The translations under genes and the position numbers were made by a program. A stretch of DNA of 56,134 nt from Nitrosomonas sp. (GTDB taxonomy: Bacteria; Pseudomonadota; Gammaproteobacteria; Burkholderiales; Nitrosomonadaceae): NCBI GenBank assembly GCA_021774075.1, contig JAJFJK010000001.1, positions 1 through 56,134 of the forward strand. Direction: 5' to 3'. Positions 26,024 through 36,325 of the stretch are shown here, one piece after another. Position 1 is the stretch's first letter, and the number at the start of each line of letters is the position of its first letter. Under the pieces are notes generated by a model. It was given only the letters and a program-made list of their open reading frames with translations. It did no database searches and had not been told where the DNA came from.

Positions 26024-27406
26024 ATGCTTAAATTATACAATTCACTGATTCGAGAAAAACAAGAATTTGTTCCATTAATACCCGGCAAAGTAAAAATTTA
26101 TGTTTGTGGCATGACGGTTTATGATTTTTGTCATCTTGGTCATGCACGGGTTCTGGTAGTATTTGATACCGTCGTGCGTTGGTTTGAAGCCTGTGGGTAT
26201 GAGGTGATTTATGTGCGTAATATTACCGATGTCGACGATAAGATTATTAAGCGTGCACTAGAAAATAACGAAACCATTGAGGTACTGACGAATCGTTTTA
26301 TTCAGGCCATGGATAAAGATGCAGCTGCCTTGGGTGTTGCACAACCCACGCACGAACCGCGTGCAACGCGTTATGTGGAAAATATGATTAATATGATCAG
26401 TGTATTGATCGATAAGTCACTTGCATATGCTGCGAGTAATGGCGATGTATATTATGCCGTTCATAATTTCCCCGGTTATGGCAAACTTTCTGGTAAATCA
26501 CTGGACGATTTGCGTGCAGGGGAACGCGTTGAAATAGATCAATATAAGAAAGATCCTTTGGATTTTGTCTTATGGAAAGCGGCTAAGCCGGGTGAACCGT
26601 ATTGGGATTCACCCTGGGGTAGGGGGCGGCCAGGCTGGCATATAGAATGCTCAGCAATGAGTGAACATTTTCTGGGTGAACATTTTGATATTCATGGCGG
26701 TGGTCAGGATTTGCAATTTCCGCATCATGAAAATGAAATTGCGCAAAGTGAAGGTGCGCATGACCATACTTTCGTCAATTACTGGATGCACAATGGGTTT
26801 GTGCGTGTTGACAGTGAGAAGATGTCTAAATCATTGGGTAATTTCTTTACAGTACGAGAAATTCTCAAGAATTATCAACCGGAAGTTGTGCGTTTTTTTA
26901 TTCTGCGCGCACAATACCGTAGTCCACTGAATTATTCAGATCAGCACTTAAAAGATGCCAAACTGGCATTGGATCGTTTATATATTGCGCTGAAGGAAAT
27001 TGAGGGCATACAAGAACTGACCATTGATTGGGAGCACCCAAATGCCCAAATATTCATGGCGGCAATGCATGATGATTTTAATACACCCGAAGCAATTGCA
27101 GTTTTATTTGAACTGGCAACAGATATTAACAAAACGGGTTCGCAACAAAATGCAGCTTTACTTAAAGCATTAGGCGGCTTACTCGGATTACTGCAACAGA
27201 ACCCGCAAGATTATCTACAGAACACTACAAGTACAGCGGATGACGGACAGTTATCCTCGGATCAAATCGAGGAAATGATTCAGCAGCGTTTGAACGCACG
27301 TAAAGCAGGGCAGTATTCAGATGCAGACGCGATTCGACAGCGTCTATTGGAAGCTGGTGTTATTCTTGAGGATGGTTCCCAGGGTACAACTTGGCGACGG
27401 CAATAA
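26024..27406 (+). CDS. cysS: Cysteinyl-tRNA synthetase
   Basis: 460 residues, class I synthetase. The zinc cysteine and HIGH motif appear as [45 protein letters not shown] and the KMSKS loop [15 protein letters not shown] are all intact. Length is normal. Upstream, a possible TATACT -10 lies near 25939. Shine-Dalgarno is weak. The neighbouring methyltransferase gene is convergent, 21 bases away. Confidence 0.97.
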   Translation: MLKLYNSLIREKQEFVPLIPGKVKIYVCGMTVYDFCHLGHARVLVVFDTVVRWFEACGYEVIYVRNITDVDDKIIKRALENNETIEVLTNRFIQAMDKDAAALGVAQPTHEPRATRYVENMINMISVLIDKSLAYAASNGDVYYAVHNFPGYGKLSGKSLDDLRAGERVEIDQYKKDPLDFVLWKAAKPGEPYWDSPWGRGRPGWHIECSAMSEHFLGEHFDIHGGGQDLQFPHHENEIAQSEGAHDHTFVNYWMHNGFVRVDSEKMSKSLGNFFTVREILKNYQPEVVRFFILRAQYRSPLNYSDQHLKDAKLALDRLYIALKEIEGIQELTIDWEHPNAQIFMAAMHDDFNTPEAIAVLFELATDINKTGSQQNAALLKALGGLLGLLQQNPQDYLQNTTSTADDGQLSSDQIEEMIQQRLNARKAGQYSDADAIRQRLLEAGVILEDGSQGTTWRRQ

Positions 27407-27427
27407 TATAACCCGATTTAAACTGGC

Positions 27428-28189
27428 TTATATGCGCCACAGATATAACGTAGACCCTGAAAAATCATTGAGCGGGATACTTTTTTCTGGTTCCACACCT
27501 GGAATTCTAAACGTATTGCTGATGAGAATGCTGCCTGGGCGCATTTCCTGGCAGGCTTTCTGCCAGAGTGATCCCATGGGCACAGGTGATAAATACGCAT
27601 ACACGACATCATAATGCGAAAGATCATGTTGCCAAAAGTCACCCCATTTAATCCTGCATTTCGAGAATAAAGAAAGATTTCTTATTTTACTGATCAGATA
27701 GGGTAGCGGCGCTGCTTCAACGCCATAATAAGCGCCATGTGGTTGTGTTTTGCTCAGCTTGTTTAATAAGCCACCACACCCGCTGCCCAAATCAATAAAT
27801 GAGAACTTACGCTGTGTCGGCAATAATAAAGCCATCGCATCGGTTACGTCCCGGCTTGAAAGATAAAGTGGCACCTGTGTCCGATAAGTTTTGCCATAAA
27901 CCAGAAATAATAATAGAAACACAGCGCCAAACCATAATGGTGACAAGCCAAGTGCCAGCATAGTTATGACAGCAGGCATGAAGAGCAGATGTATCGGTAG
28001 CCACCAAATAGCCATTTTTAATTGATAGCTGATGAACCCTGCCATGAGTCCTTGTAGTAACGCCCATTCAAACAGCGTTAGTGGTAATGCGGTGGTCATT
28101 ACCAGAATGCAAATAAGCGCTAATGCAAATATTTGGCTAATTAATGCGACCAATGATGGCAAGCGTGTATGAGAAATAAATGACCACAT
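27428..28189 (-). CDS. Membrane-anchored class I methyltransferase-like protein
   Basis: 253 residues. The N-terminal 105 residues hold about four hydrophobic helices (LISQIFALALICILVMTTAL; FLMPAVITMLALGLSPLWFGAVFLLLFLV and others, in part). The C-terminal part is a SAM-binding Rossmann fold with motif I FIDLGSGCGGLLNKL and a following YYGVEAAPLPYLI acidic strand, then WGDFW and YAYLSPVPM. The substrate is unknown. It sits downstream of motAB on the same strand (17 bases), convergent with cysS. Confidence 0.75.
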   Translation of the reverse strand: MWSFISHTRLPSLVALISQIFALALICILVMTTALPLTLFEWALLQGLMAGFISYQLKMAIWWLPIHLLFMPAVITMLALGLSPLWFGAVFLLLFLVYGKTYRTQVPLYLSSRDVTDAMALLLPTQRKFSFIDLGSGCGGLLNKLSKTQPHGAYYGVEAAPLPYLISKIRNLSLFSKCRIKWGDFWQHDLSHYDVVYAYLSPVPMGSLWQKACQEMRPGSILISNTFRIPGVEPEKSIPLNDFSGSTLYLWRI

Positions 28190-28206
28190 AGATTGTCTGT
28201 AAATTA

Positions 28207-29235
28207 TTAGGTGTTAGTTTCAACAGGTGGTGCAGGTGCAGTGGCTGGTGCAATGGGTGCAGCTGATTCGGGAGGTGCAGGCAGTGCCGGTGTGGGTGTA
28301 GTCTGATCATTAGGATTAACAATCATTTCCGCATCGAATGAATGTTCAACATCAATTTTTAATGCGCCCCCATCTTTGGTAATATCTTTCTCAGCTTCTT
28401 CATTCATTACGATAATACTAATTCGTCGATTAATAGGGTTAAAAGGATCATCTGGATCAAATAATACAGCAGAGGACAGACCTACAACCCGAAGCATTTT
28501 GCTGGTATCCATGCCGCCAACTATCAACTCTCTACGTGATGCATTGGCACGATCTGCAGACAGTTCCCAATTACTGTAACCTTTATCTCCGGTTGGAAAT
28601 GGTGTTGCATCGGTATGTCCGGAAAGGCTGATTCTGTTAGGTACATCATTAAGCGTTTTGCCAATCTCATGCAGAATTGCTTTCGTGTAGGCTTGTAATT
28701 CAGCACGTCCACTAGCAAACATCGGCCTGTTTTGCTCATCAACAATCTGAATACGTAAACCATCAGTTGTAATATCAAGGAGTAATTGATTTTTGAATTG
28801 TTTTAAAGCTGGATTGGCCTCAATTGCTTGCTCAATTTTGAGTTTTAGATTCTGTAGCCTTTGCATTTCTGCTTTCTGGCGTTGAAGTTTATTTGTTTCA
28901 CGGTTGATTTTATCCTCTCTAAGAGTCCCCTTTTGTACCTGACCACTTTGACGCGTAAGATCAGTTCCTCCACCTTTTATTATACTTGTTGCATCACCGA
29001 CTCCAGAGCCACCGGACATGGCGACTTTTACGAGTTCCGGGTTTTGGAAATATTCTGCAATACCTAACAAGGTGTCTTCACTTGCTGAGCTAAGTAGCCA
29101 CAACAATAGAAAGAAGGCCATCATAGCTGTAACAAAATCAGCATATGCAATTTTCCATGCTCCGCCATGGTGCCCCCCTGCAACTTTCTTGATACGCTTA
29201 ATGATAATAGGGCGTTGTGAAAGATCGTTAGACAT
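28207..29235 (-). CDS. motB: Flagellar motor stator protein MotB
   Basis: 342 residues. One membrane helix follows a basic N-terminus (WKIAYADFVTAMMAFFLLLW), with the essential proton-carrying aspartate at residue 33. The C-terminal OmpA-like domain (about 165-290) binds peptidoglycan (ISLSGHTDATPF, NWELSADRANASRREL). It ends in a Pro/Ala tail (residues about 310-342) that varies in the family. It pairs with the upstream motA gene (46 bases away). Confidence 0.95.
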   Translation of the reverse strand: MSNDLSQRPIIIKRIKKVAGGHHGGAWKIAYADFVTAMMAFFLLLWLLSSASEDTLLGIAEYFQNPELVKVAMSGGSGVGDATSIIKGGGTDLTRQSGQVQKGTLREDKINRETNKLQRQKAEMQRLQNLKLKIEQAIEANPALKQFKNQLLLDITTDGLRIQIVDEQNRPMFASGRAELQAYTKAILHEIGKTLNDVPNRISLSGHTDATPFPTGDKGYSNWELSADRANASRRELIVGGMDTSKMLRVVGLSSAVLFDPDDPFNPINRRISIIVMNEEAEKDITKDGGALKIDVEHSFDAEMIVNPNDQTTPTPALPAPPESAAPIAPATAPAPPVETNT

Positions 29236-29281
29236 AAATTGCCTCTTGGTTTATACAGATATTATCTTGAAATGTAAGTGA

Positions 29282-30139
29282 TCAGGATTTGCTTTGTTTA
29301 ACGTGTTCTTCCAACTCCGCAAAGGACGGCCGTTCTGTCGTAAACAAAACTTTTCTGCCAAATTCGACAGCAAGTACAGGGGAATAACCGTTAAGATTAG
29401 CTAACAAAGTAATTTTGATGCACTCAAACAACTTACTTGATGCATGTAGTTGGTGCTCCAATTTCCCTGACAGCGGTGTTACAAATCCATACGCAAGCAA
29501 AATGCCAAGAAAAGTGCCAACCAATGCAGCAGCAATCAGCATACCCAGTTCAGTAGGAGGGAGGTGAACAGATTCCATGGTGTGGACGACACCCATCACA
29601 GCAGCAATAATTCCGAAAGCAGGTAGCCCATCTCCCAGCTTGGCAACGCAATGGATTGGGACTTCCCCTTCTTGATGATGGGTTTCTAATTCACTATCCA
29701 TCAAACTTTCAATTTCAAGTGCGTTAAGATTGCCACCAACCATTAGGCGTAAATAATCAGTTATGAATTCAGTGGCATGATGGTCCTCAAGAATAGTGGG
29801 GTATTTTGTGAAAATAGGACTGTTATTTGGTTCATCGACATCTCCTTCAATGGACATTAACCCTTCTTTACGAACTTTCCCTAGGATTTCATAAAGTAAT
29901 GTTAATAATTCCATATAAACTTCTTTAGAATATTTGGTTTCTTTAAAGACGGCAGGCAATCCCTTCATTGTGGCTTTTAAAGCTTTATTTGAATTGCCGA
30001 CTATAAATGCACCAAGCGCGCCTCCGCCGATCATAAGCACCTCGACAGGTTGCCAAAGTATGGCGAGATGCCCGCCTGCAAGAACATAGCCGCCGAATAT
30101 ACTAAGAATAATGATGATGTAGCCAACGATAACCAGCAT
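29282..30139 (-). CDS. motA: Flagellar motor stator protein MotA
   Basis: 285 residues from the ATG at 30139. A start at 30268 would add 43 residues with no family counterpart, and GGGAG lies nine bases before the chosen ATG. It has four membrane helices and the conserved MLVIVGYIIIILSIFGGYVLAGG start (first 23 residues, in substance). The cytoplasmic loop contains the torque-generating charges, and the last two helices contain PAFGIIAAVMGVVHTM. It forms the proton-driven stator with MotB. No other flagellar genes are in the window. Confidence 0.95.
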   Translation of the reverse strand: MLVIVGYIIIILSIFGGYVLAGGHLAILWQPVEVLMIGGGALGAFIVGNSNKALKATMKGLPAVFKETKYSKEVYMELLTLLYEILGKVRKEGLMSIEGDVDEPNNSPIFTKYPTILEDHHATEFITDYLRLMVGGNLNALEIESLMDSELETHHQEGEVPIHCVAKLGDGLPAFGIIAAVMGVVHTMESVHLPPTELGMLIAAALVGTFLGILLAYGFVTPLSGKLEHQLHASSKLFECIKITLLANLNGYSPVLAVEFGRKVLFTTERPSFAELEEHVKQSKS

Positions 30140-30469
30140 TGTGTAAACTCCCGGGAATGGATTAATTAACCTGAATATCTCAAATGATTCAGAGGCATTC
30201 TTTTTTATAATGGTAATGAATGGAAAAACTGCTTCATAGCGGATAAAATTTATGTGAAAAGATAGCATGTCGCTATGAAACTTAACCTGTGAGAAAAGGC
30301 GAAATTTACCCGCATTTTAAATAATTAGATGGCCCACCTAAATACATGATAAAGATGTATGTATAATCAAATTGTTATGGTCTTTATGCGCGAGTTATTT
30401 GTTGGCTTGAGAAATGAAAATCAGTATTTCTCAGGCTGTTATTGAATTCCTTATTGAAGTGAATCTAAT

Positions 30470-31258
30470 ATGGAAACTTATGAAGCTTTATTAGCAACAT
30501 TGGCATTAATGATGGGCGCATCATGGGCGAGTGGCATTAACCTATACGCTGTATTATTGGTGCTGGGGATTGGTGGTTCAACGGGAAACATTGATTTGCC
30601 GACGGAATTGGCTGTACTTGAAGATCCATTAGTCATTGGCGCAGCTGGCCTCATGTATTTTGTTGAGTTTTTCGTTGATAAAACACCCGGCGTTGATACG
30701 GGGTGGGATACCATCCATACGTTTATACGCATTCCAGCAGGCGCCATGTTGGCCGCAGGGGCTGTTGGCGATGTGACGCCTGCTCTGGAGATTGCTGCAG
30801 GAATTCTTGGCGGTGGTATTGCTGCAACAAGTCATGCGACTAAAGCAGGTACACGTTTGTTGATTAATACCTCACCCGAACCCTTTTCGAACTGGTCTGC
30901 ATCAATTACAGAAGATGTTCTGGTGATAGCCGGTTTATGGGCCGCTTTGTATCACCCGGAAGCATTTCTGGTTTTATTTATCGTATTCATAATTTTATCA
31001 ATTTGGTTATTACCAAAATTATGGTATTTAATTAAAATTATTTTATATAAGATAGGGAAATTCTTTGGCTTGGTAAACGCCGAATCTGTCACAACAGTTG
31101 ATACAACAAAAGCAGGAAATTCAGAACATGCCAGAAATAATTTGCTGGCTATTGAAAAATTGTATGAATTACGTGACAGTGGCGCACTTACTGAACAGGA
31201 GTTTCAGCTACAGAAAAATAAGATTTTAAATAAAGATGATCTACAAGATGCTAAGTAA
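30470..31258 (+). CDS. DUF4126 membrane protein with C-terminal SHOCT-like motif
   Basis: 262 residues. The first 190 match the DUF4126 family: several hydrophobic helices with GASWASGINLYAVLLVLG, FFVDKTPGVDTGWDTIHTFIR, and GAVGDV. The function is unknown. After a final pair of helices (LVLFIVFIILSIWLLPKLW) a soluble tail carries a SHOCT-like motif (IEKLYELRDSGALTEQEFQL, about 228-247), usually a protein-interaction element. Its end overlaps the convergent exporter gene by 18 bases. Confidence 0.8.
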   Translation: METYEALLATLALMMGASWASGINLYAVLLVLGIGGSTGNIDLPTELAVLEDPLVIGAAGLMYFVEFFVDKTPGVDTGWDTIHTFIRIPAGAMLAAGAVGDVTPALEIAAGILGGGIAATSHATKAGTRLLINTSPEPFSNWSASITEDVLVIAGLWAALYHPEAFLVLFIVFIILSIWLLPKLWYLIKIILYKIGKFFGLVNAESVTTVDTTKAGNSEHARNNLLAIEKLYELRDSGALTEQEFQLQKNKILNKDDLQDAK

Positions 31259-32038
31259 CATCTTAATCCCCAGGCCGTAGAGTAAAACGATAAAGATTCC
31301 TTTGAGAGTGCTTGTATGGATGGAGTGTGTGGCTCTTGCGCCAAGTGGTGCAGTTAACATGCTGGCCAGAACAAGCCAGCCTAACGCGGGCAAATAGACG
31401 TAACCAATTGTATAATCAGGTAAAGATTGTGGTTGCATGAGGCCATTTGCAATATAGCTAATTGTTCCGGTCACAGCAATTGGGAAACCAATTGCAGCTG
31501 CTGTACCAATGGCATGATGTAGTTTGACATTACATAGCGTCAGAAATGGTACAGACAGTAAGCCACCACCGATTGCAACCAGACTGGATAGCGCACCAAT
31601 TAAACTGCCGACCGCAAACAGCCCTGTTTTTCCTGGAAGCTGCCGATTGGATGTCGGGCTTAGCTTCAGTAGCATTTGCGTGGCGGCATAAAAAATAAAG
31701 ATCACAAAAATAATGCTCAAAATTTGGCTGGTTAGCGTGCCTGCAAATGTTGCGCCGCCGAATGTGCCAAGCAGAATGCCGGGGGTTATGTTTTTAACAG
31801 TGGGCCAATTAACCGCGCCATGTGCATGATGCACACGTAAACTGGCGGCAGAAGTAAATATAATGGTTGCCATGGTGGTACCTAAGGCAAGATGAAGAAT
31901 GCGATCCGGTGGGAAATCCTGTGCAATAAAAAGGGTTGTCAGCGCAGGCACAATAATCAACCCGCCGCCAATGCCCAACAAGCCTGCAAAGAAACCAACG
32001 ACAGCACCTACCAGCAGATAAATCAACCACCATTCCAT
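31241..32038 (-). CDS. TauE/SafE (TSUP) family membrane transporter
   Basis: 265 residues with about eight hydrophobic helices in two halves. Each half carries the family glycine-rich signature (GLLGIGGGLIIVPAL near 20-34; ALSSLVAIGGGLLSVPFL near 150-167). Members export sulfite, sulfoacetate and related organosulfur anions, but many are uncharacterised and the substrate here cannot be told. Its 3' end overlaps the DUF4126 gene tail-to-tail. Confidence 0.87.
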   Translation of the reverse strand: MEWWLIYLLVGAVVGFFAGLLGIGGGLIIVPALTTLFIAQDFPPDRILHLALGTTMATIIFTSAASLRVHHAHGAVNWPTVKNITPGILLGTFGGATFAGTLTSQILSIIFVIFIFYAATQMLLKLSPTSNRQLPGKTGLFAVGSLIGALSSLVAIGGGLLSVPFLTLCNVKLHHAIGTAAAIGFPIAVTGTISYIANGLMQPQSLPDYTIGYVYLPALGWLVLASMLTAPLGARATHSIHTSTLKGIFIVLLYGLGIKMLLSIL

Positions 32039-32080
32039 GTTAATCCCTTGTGCGATTGACGCCTTAACCTGAATGTTTTA

Positions 32081-32536
32081 TTACAGAATGCCTGTGATGA
32101 ATTTCCATTCAGCTGGGTCGACCGGCGTAATGGATAACCGGTTGCCTTGTTGCAAAACACGCATTCTGATTAACTCGGGATATTGACGTAATTCCTTGAT
32201 CGTGACAAGGCGGGTTTTTTTTATGAAAGTAATTTCAATATTAAACCAGCGGGGATTCTGAGGCGTAGCTTTGAGGTCATAGTACCTGCTTTTGGCATCA
32301 AACTGCGTGGCATCGGGATAGGCGGGTTGTGTGACTTCTGCAATGCCTACGATCCCCGGCTGGGCACAACAAGAATGATAGAAAAAGACCCGATCACCAG
32401 ATGACATTTGGTTACGCATAAAATTGCGCGATTGATAATTACGTATGCCAAACCATGCAGTTGTTTTTGCGGGCATAGCTGCCAAATCGTCTATGCTTAT
32501 TTTATAAGGCTCAGACTTCATTAACCAGTAACGCAT
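32081..32536 (-). CDS. EVE domain protein
   Basis: 151 residues, a complete single EVE domain related to the PUA fold: YWLMKSEPYKISIDDL, TAWFGIRNYQSRNFMR, GDRVFFYHS and GIVGIAEV. EVE domains bind modified bases in DNA or RNA; the human homologue THYN1 recognises 5-hydroxymethylcytosine-like bases. A housekeeping nucleic-acid role is likely, and the exact target is unknown. Confidence 0.9.
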   Translation of the reverse strand: MRYWLMKSEPYKISIDDLAAMPAKTTAWFGIRNYQSRNFMRNQMSSGDRVFFYHSCCAQPGIVGIAEVTQPAYPDATQFDAKSRYYDLKATPQNPRWFNIEITFIKKTRLVTIKELRQYPELIRMRVLQQGNRLSITPVDPAEWKFITGIL

Positions 32537-32618
32537 TTTTTATCTGGGTATGTTGTTAGAACACTGAGTAGCGTAGCGGTAGGAATTCTAATGCTATGCT
32601 ACATTACTTGTAAATTTA

Positions 32619-33950
32619 TTACAGTACATAGCGTGCCAGGTCCTCACTTTGTGATAAATCCTTAAGGCGAGAGTCAACATAGGTTGCGTCGATGACAATG
32701 GTTTCACCACTGTGTTTTGGCGCGTTGTAAGAAATTTCTTCCAGCAATTTTTCCATTACAGTATGAAGACGTCTGGCACCGATATTTTCAGTTTTACTGT
32801 TAACGGAAAAAGCAATTTCGGCTAAGCGCATAATGGCATCACTGGCAAACTGGAGTTGTATACCCTCAGTGGCGAGCAATGCTTCATATTGACGGGTAAG
32901 ACATGCATCGGTATTGGTTAGAATTTGTTCGAAATCGCTGACACTTAAGCTCGTCAGTTCGACACGGATGGGGAAACGGCCTTGCAGCTCAGGAATCAGA
33001 TCAGAGGGTTTGGACATATGAAATGCACCACTGGCTACAAACAGGATGTGATCTGTTTTAATCATGCCATATTTGGTGGAGACGGTTGTGCCTTCAACCA
33101 AGGGAAGCAGGTCTCTTTGTACGCCCTGACGTGAAACATCACCACCAGAGTTTCCTGAACGGGTGGCTATTTTGTCAATTTCATCCAGAAACACAATGCC
33201 GTTTTGTTCGACATTCTCTATCGCTGTTAACTTGAGGTCTTCGTCATTGACCATCTTGGCGGCTTCTTCCTCAATTAAAAGCTTTCGGGCTTCTCGAATG
33301 GTCAATTTACGCGTTTTTCTTTTTTCACCTGACATGTTCTGAAACATGCCTTGGATTTGTGACGTTAAATCCTCCATAACGGGCGGTGCAAATATTTCCA
33401 TATTGGCACGGGATGTGGCGATATCTATGTCGATTTCTTTGTCATCCAATTCACCTTCGCGTAATTTTTTACGAAATTTCTGGCGCGTCGAACTATCGCG
33501 ATCATCCGTGTTTAAGTCGGTATCAAACTCTCTGGCAGCAGGTAATAGGGTGTCCAAAATACGTTCTTCCGCACGGTCTTCTGCTAACGGTTGTTTTTTG
33601 CGGGTTTCTCTTTCACGAGATTCCTTGATGGCCGTTTCAGCCAGATCGCGAATTATTGAATCAACATCACGTCCAACATAGCCCACTTCGGTAAATTTAG
33701 TGGCTTCAATTTTTATGAACGGCGCGTTTGCTAATTTTGCCAAACGTCGTGCGATTTCTGTTTTGCCGACACCTGTTGGACCAATCATCAGAATATTTTT
33801 TGGCGTAATTTCTTGGCGTAACGGATCCGCCACTTGTTGTCTGCGCCAGCGATTTCTAAGTGCAATGGCAACAGCGCGTTTGGCGGTATCCTGCCCGATA
33901 ATATGTTTGTCCAGTTCATGGACAATTTCCTGTGGAGTCATTTGAGACAT
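32619..33950 (-). CDS. hslU: HslU ATPase subunit of the HslVU protease
   Basis: 443 residues, AAA+ unfoldase. Walker A is GPTGVGKTE and Walker B is [12 protein letters not shown]. The intermediate domain is charged and helical (about 110-230), with the C-terminal [15 protein letters not shown]-like sensor 2 region ([14 protein letters not shown]). It forms a hexamer that feeds substrates into HslV. The ATG is 58 bases after hslV, and the two are one operon. Confidence 0.97.
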   Translation of the reverse strand: MSQMTPQEIVHELDKHIIGQDTAKRAVAIALRNRWRRQQVADPLRQEITPKNILMIGPTGVGKTEIARRLAKLANAPFIKIEATKFTEVGYVGRDVDSIIRDLAETAIKESRERETRKKQPLAEDRAEERILDTLLPAAREFDTDLNTDDRDSSTRQKFRKKLREGELDDKEIDIDIATSRANMEIFAPPVMEDLTSQIQGMFQNMSGEKRKTRKLTIREARKLLIEEEAAKMVNDEDLKLTAIENVEQNGIVFLDEIDKIATRSGNSGGDVSRQGVQRDLLPLVEGTTVSTKYGMIKTDHILFVASGAFHMSKPSDLIPELQGRFPIRVELTSLSVSDFEQILTNTDACLTRQYEALLATEGIQLQFASDAIMRLAEIAFSVNSKTENIGARRLHTVMEKLLEEISYNAPKHSGETIVIDATYVDSRLKDLSQSEDLARYVL

Positions 33951-34008
33951 AGTTTTAAATTCTGAAATTGTTTTTTATTGGAAAGATAAAATCAAGAAAA
34001 CGGTCTAT

Positions 34009-34530
34009 TTAATCAATAGATTCTATAACTTTGTCTTGATTCGTATAAATACATAAATCTCCTGCAATCGTTAGTGATTTTTCGACTATTTCTTTAGGAG
34101 ATAAATCAGTATTTTCCAACAATGCACGTGCAGCTGCATGGGCGTATGAGCCACCGCTACCAATGGCAGCCAGGCCAAACTCTGGCTCTATGACATCTCC
34201 TGCACCGGTGATAATAAGCGTGGATTCTTCATTGGCAACAACCAACATGGCTTCCAATTTACGTAAAATTCGGTCTGTACGCCAATCTTTTGCCAATTCG
34301 ACAGCTGAACGCATGATGTGGCCATGATGGGCTTCAAGTTTGCCCTCAAAGCGTTCAAATAAAGTGAAAGCGTCGGCAGTGCCGCCGGCGAAACCGGCTA
34401 AAATTTTCTCGTGATAAAGCCTGCGAACTTTGCGAGCGCTGGATTTTGCCACAACGGACCCCAACGTTACCTGACCATCTCCGCCCAGTGAAACTTGTTT
34501 ACCACGTCGTGCTGATACGATTGTTGTCAT
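34009..34530 (-). CDS. hslV: HslV proteolytic subunit
   Basis: 173 residues. After Met removal the N-terminal threonine of TTIVSARRG is the nucleophile; GGDGQVTLG and [17 protein letters not shown] are family motifs, and Lys and Ser of the active site are in place. It is a double-hexamer protease working with HslU. Upstream on the minus strand a TATAAT -10 lies at 34563-34568. A perfect 8-bp inverted repeat covers the expected -35 region. I see no sigma-32 consensus. Confidence 0.97.
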   Translation of the reverse strand: MTTIVSARRGKQVSLGGDGQVTLGSVVAKSSARKVRRLYHEKILAGFAGGTADAFTLFERFEGKLEAHHGHIMRSAVELAKDWRTDRILRKLEAMLVVANEESTLIITGAGDVIEPEFGLAAIGSGGSYAHAAARALLENTDLSPKEIVEKSLTIAGDLCIYTNQDKVIESID

Positions 34531-34562
34531 GAATTCTGCTTATAAGTGATACAAAAAAGGCG

Positions 34563-34601
34563 ATTATACCGTATAAAATGCAGTCTATTTGGTTAGACTG
34601 C
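34563..34601 (-). promoter_or_regulatory. Putative hslV promoter region with overlapping inverted repeat
   Basis: The minus strand reads TATAAT at 34568-34563, about 33 bases before the hslV ATG. The inverted repeat GCAGTCTA-TTTGGT-TAGACTGC (34580-34601) occupies the -35 position. It could be an operator or a factor-independent hairpin. An ISAs1-type element begins only seven bases beyond it, so native upstream sequence may have been replaced. Confidence 0.4.
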
Positions 34602-34607
34602 GGTACT

Positions 34608-35244
34608 CCAGGGCAATCGGACTTAAAAACACAATTGATGCCATAGGTTGCCAAAAGAAAATAGCTCAGCAGATTATCCAGCAAAAAGGAGATTATGTCT
34701 TGAGCCTGAAAGGCAACCAAGGAAGCTTGCATGAAGATGTTGCCACGTATTTCAATCGTCACTACCGTCAAAAGCTGCGATAGTGACTGTTGATGGTGGT
34801 CATGGGCGCATTGAAACACGTGCTGTTCGTGTGACAGACGAGATAACATGGTTAAAGGAACAACATGCTTGGGCAGGATTGCAGAACATCATTACTGTCA
34901 CCGCAACAAGAGAATCAGAAAATAAAGTAACCGAGGAAACGCGTTATTTCATCAGCAGTCTGAGCGCTAATAATCCAGCCAAACTGGAACATGCCGTTCG
35001 CGCCCATTGGGCTATTGAGAACAATTTACATTGGGTGCTTGATATTGCCTTTGATGAAGATAGTAATCGAACACGTAAAGGCCATAGTGCAGCCAACCTT
35101 GCCATTATCAGGCATATTGCTTTAAACCTGATAAAGAAAAAAAATACATCAAAAGTTAGTGTGAAGACAAAACGCTTAAAGGCCGGTTGGGATAATGATT
35201 ATTTGCTTCGGATTTTTGGTGTTATTTAAGCCCGATTGCCCTGG
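34608..35244 (+). mobile_element. Internally deleted ISAs1-family insertion sequence
   Basis: Terminal inverted repeats CCAGGGCAATCGGACTTAA (34608-34626) and TTAAGCCCGATTGCCCTGG (35226-35244) bound a 637-bp element, about half the usual length for the family. Both ends survive, but the 5' half of the transposase is missing. No flanking direct repeat of eight or more bases is evident. It sits directly upstream of hslV. Confidence 0.8.
34621..35229 (+). pseudogene. ISAs1-family transposase, C-terminal remnant with frameshift
   Basis: Homology starts mid-protein with LKNTIDAIGCQKKIAQQII and GDYVLSLKGNQGSLHEDV in one frame, stops at a TAG (34781-34783), and resumes in another frame with DGGHGRIETR, HWAIENNLHWVLDIAFDED and SAANLAIIRHIALNL, which are typical of this family. 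The N-terminal third and the first catalytic acidic residue are deleted, so it cannot be active alone, but its intact ends might be moved by a full-length relative elsewhere. Confidence 0.88.
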
Positions 35245-35364
35245 GGTCAATCGGTATCAATAATCGTTGAGTGAGTTGAACAGATTCCAGTTGAGAAATC
35301 AGGTAAATTTCGTTATGTGGTCAGTAAGGTGGCGCATAGATAGACAGCGATGGCAGGCGATCTA

Positions 35365-36297
35365 TCAAATTCGCGTGCCGAAACTTTCAAAGTAAAACTG
35401 ATCAATTTCATCGCGACTAAATTGATGGTTCTGTCCGCCACGTTGGGCAATTTTAAGTGCGCCCATTAATGATCCAAGTTGCCCGGTTGTTTGCCAATCC
35501 AGATTATTAGCGATGCCATATAGTAAGCCTGCACGGTATGCGTCACCGCAGCCTGTTGGGTCGACAATTTCTTTGGGTCTCACACAGGGAATCTCAATTT
35601 GTTTGCCATCAGCATAAATGATCGAACCTTGAGGGCCTAATGTGACAATTAATGCTTTGGCTTTATTGGCCAGGTCTTCCAGCGTGCAGCCCGTACGTTC
35701 TTGTAACATCTGACCTTCGTAATCGTTGACGGCGATATAATCCGCTTTATCAACAAAATCCAGCAGTTCTTCACCGTTATACATGGGTAAGCCCTGGCCG
35801 GGATCAAAAACAAAGGGGATGCTCATTTCCTGGAATTCGCGTGCATGTTGTATCATCCCATCGCGCCCGTCCGGTGCAATAATTCCCAAGCCGATATCGG
35901 TAGCATCCTTCACTGAATTTTGATGAGAAAAATTCATGGCACCCGGGTGAAAAGCAGTGATTTGATTGTCGTCCAGGTCAGTGGTAATAAAAGCCTGCGC
36001 TGAAAAGGTATCTTTTATGTGCCGTACATGTGTTTGTGGTAAGCCCAATTTGTCAAAGCGATAAGAATAGGGTTCATGATCATCGCCGACTGTGGCCATC
36101 ATGAGCGGATCACCGCCCAGCATTTTTAAATTATACGCAATGTTACTAGCGCAACCGCCAAATTCACGACGCATATCCGGCACCAGAAATGCGACATTCA
36201 AAACGTGAATCTTCTCTGGCAGAATATGATTCTTGAAATGATCGGGAAAGACCATAATATTGTCGTAGGCGATGGAACCACAAATGAGTGTATGCAT
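35365..36297 (-). CDS. PfkB-family carbohydrate/nucleoside kinase (adenosine kinase-like)
   Basis: 310 residues from the ATG at 36297; a further 21 residues upstream would overlap gcvPB and look spurious. Ribokinase fold: ICGSIAYDNIMVFP near the N-terminus, FGGCASNIAYNLKMLGG (substrate binding), LIVTLGPQGS and the catalytic DPTGCGDAYRAGLLYG (anion hole and base Asp). Homologues in related bacteria are often called adenosine kinase, but sugar kinase activity cannot be excluded. It follows gcvPB by 28 bases and may be the last gene of the gcv operon. Confidence 0.85.
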   Translation of the reverse strand: MHTLICGSIAYDNIMVFPDHFKNHILPEKIHVLNVAFLVPDMRREFGGCASNIAYNLKMLGGDPLMMATVGDDHEPYSYRFDKLGLPQTHVRHIKDTFSAQAFITTDLDDNQITAFHPGAMNFSHQNSVKDATDIGLGIIAPDGRDGMIQHAREFQEMSIPFVFDPGQGLPMYNGEELLDFVDKADYIAVNDYEGQMLQERTGCTLEDLANKAKALIVTLGPQGSIIYADGKQIEIPCVRPKEIVDPTGCGDAYRAGLLYGIANNLDWQTTGQLGSLMGALKIAQRGGQNHQFSRDEIDQFYFESFGTRI

Positions 36298-36325
36298 ATT
36301 TATTTTGACTACCTTGTTAAATTTA

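Noticed and set aside
30140-30268. A 43-residue N-terminal extension of MotA
   Set aside because: MotA proteins start at MLVIVGY, and a GGGAG site precedes that internal ATG; the extension has no counterpart.
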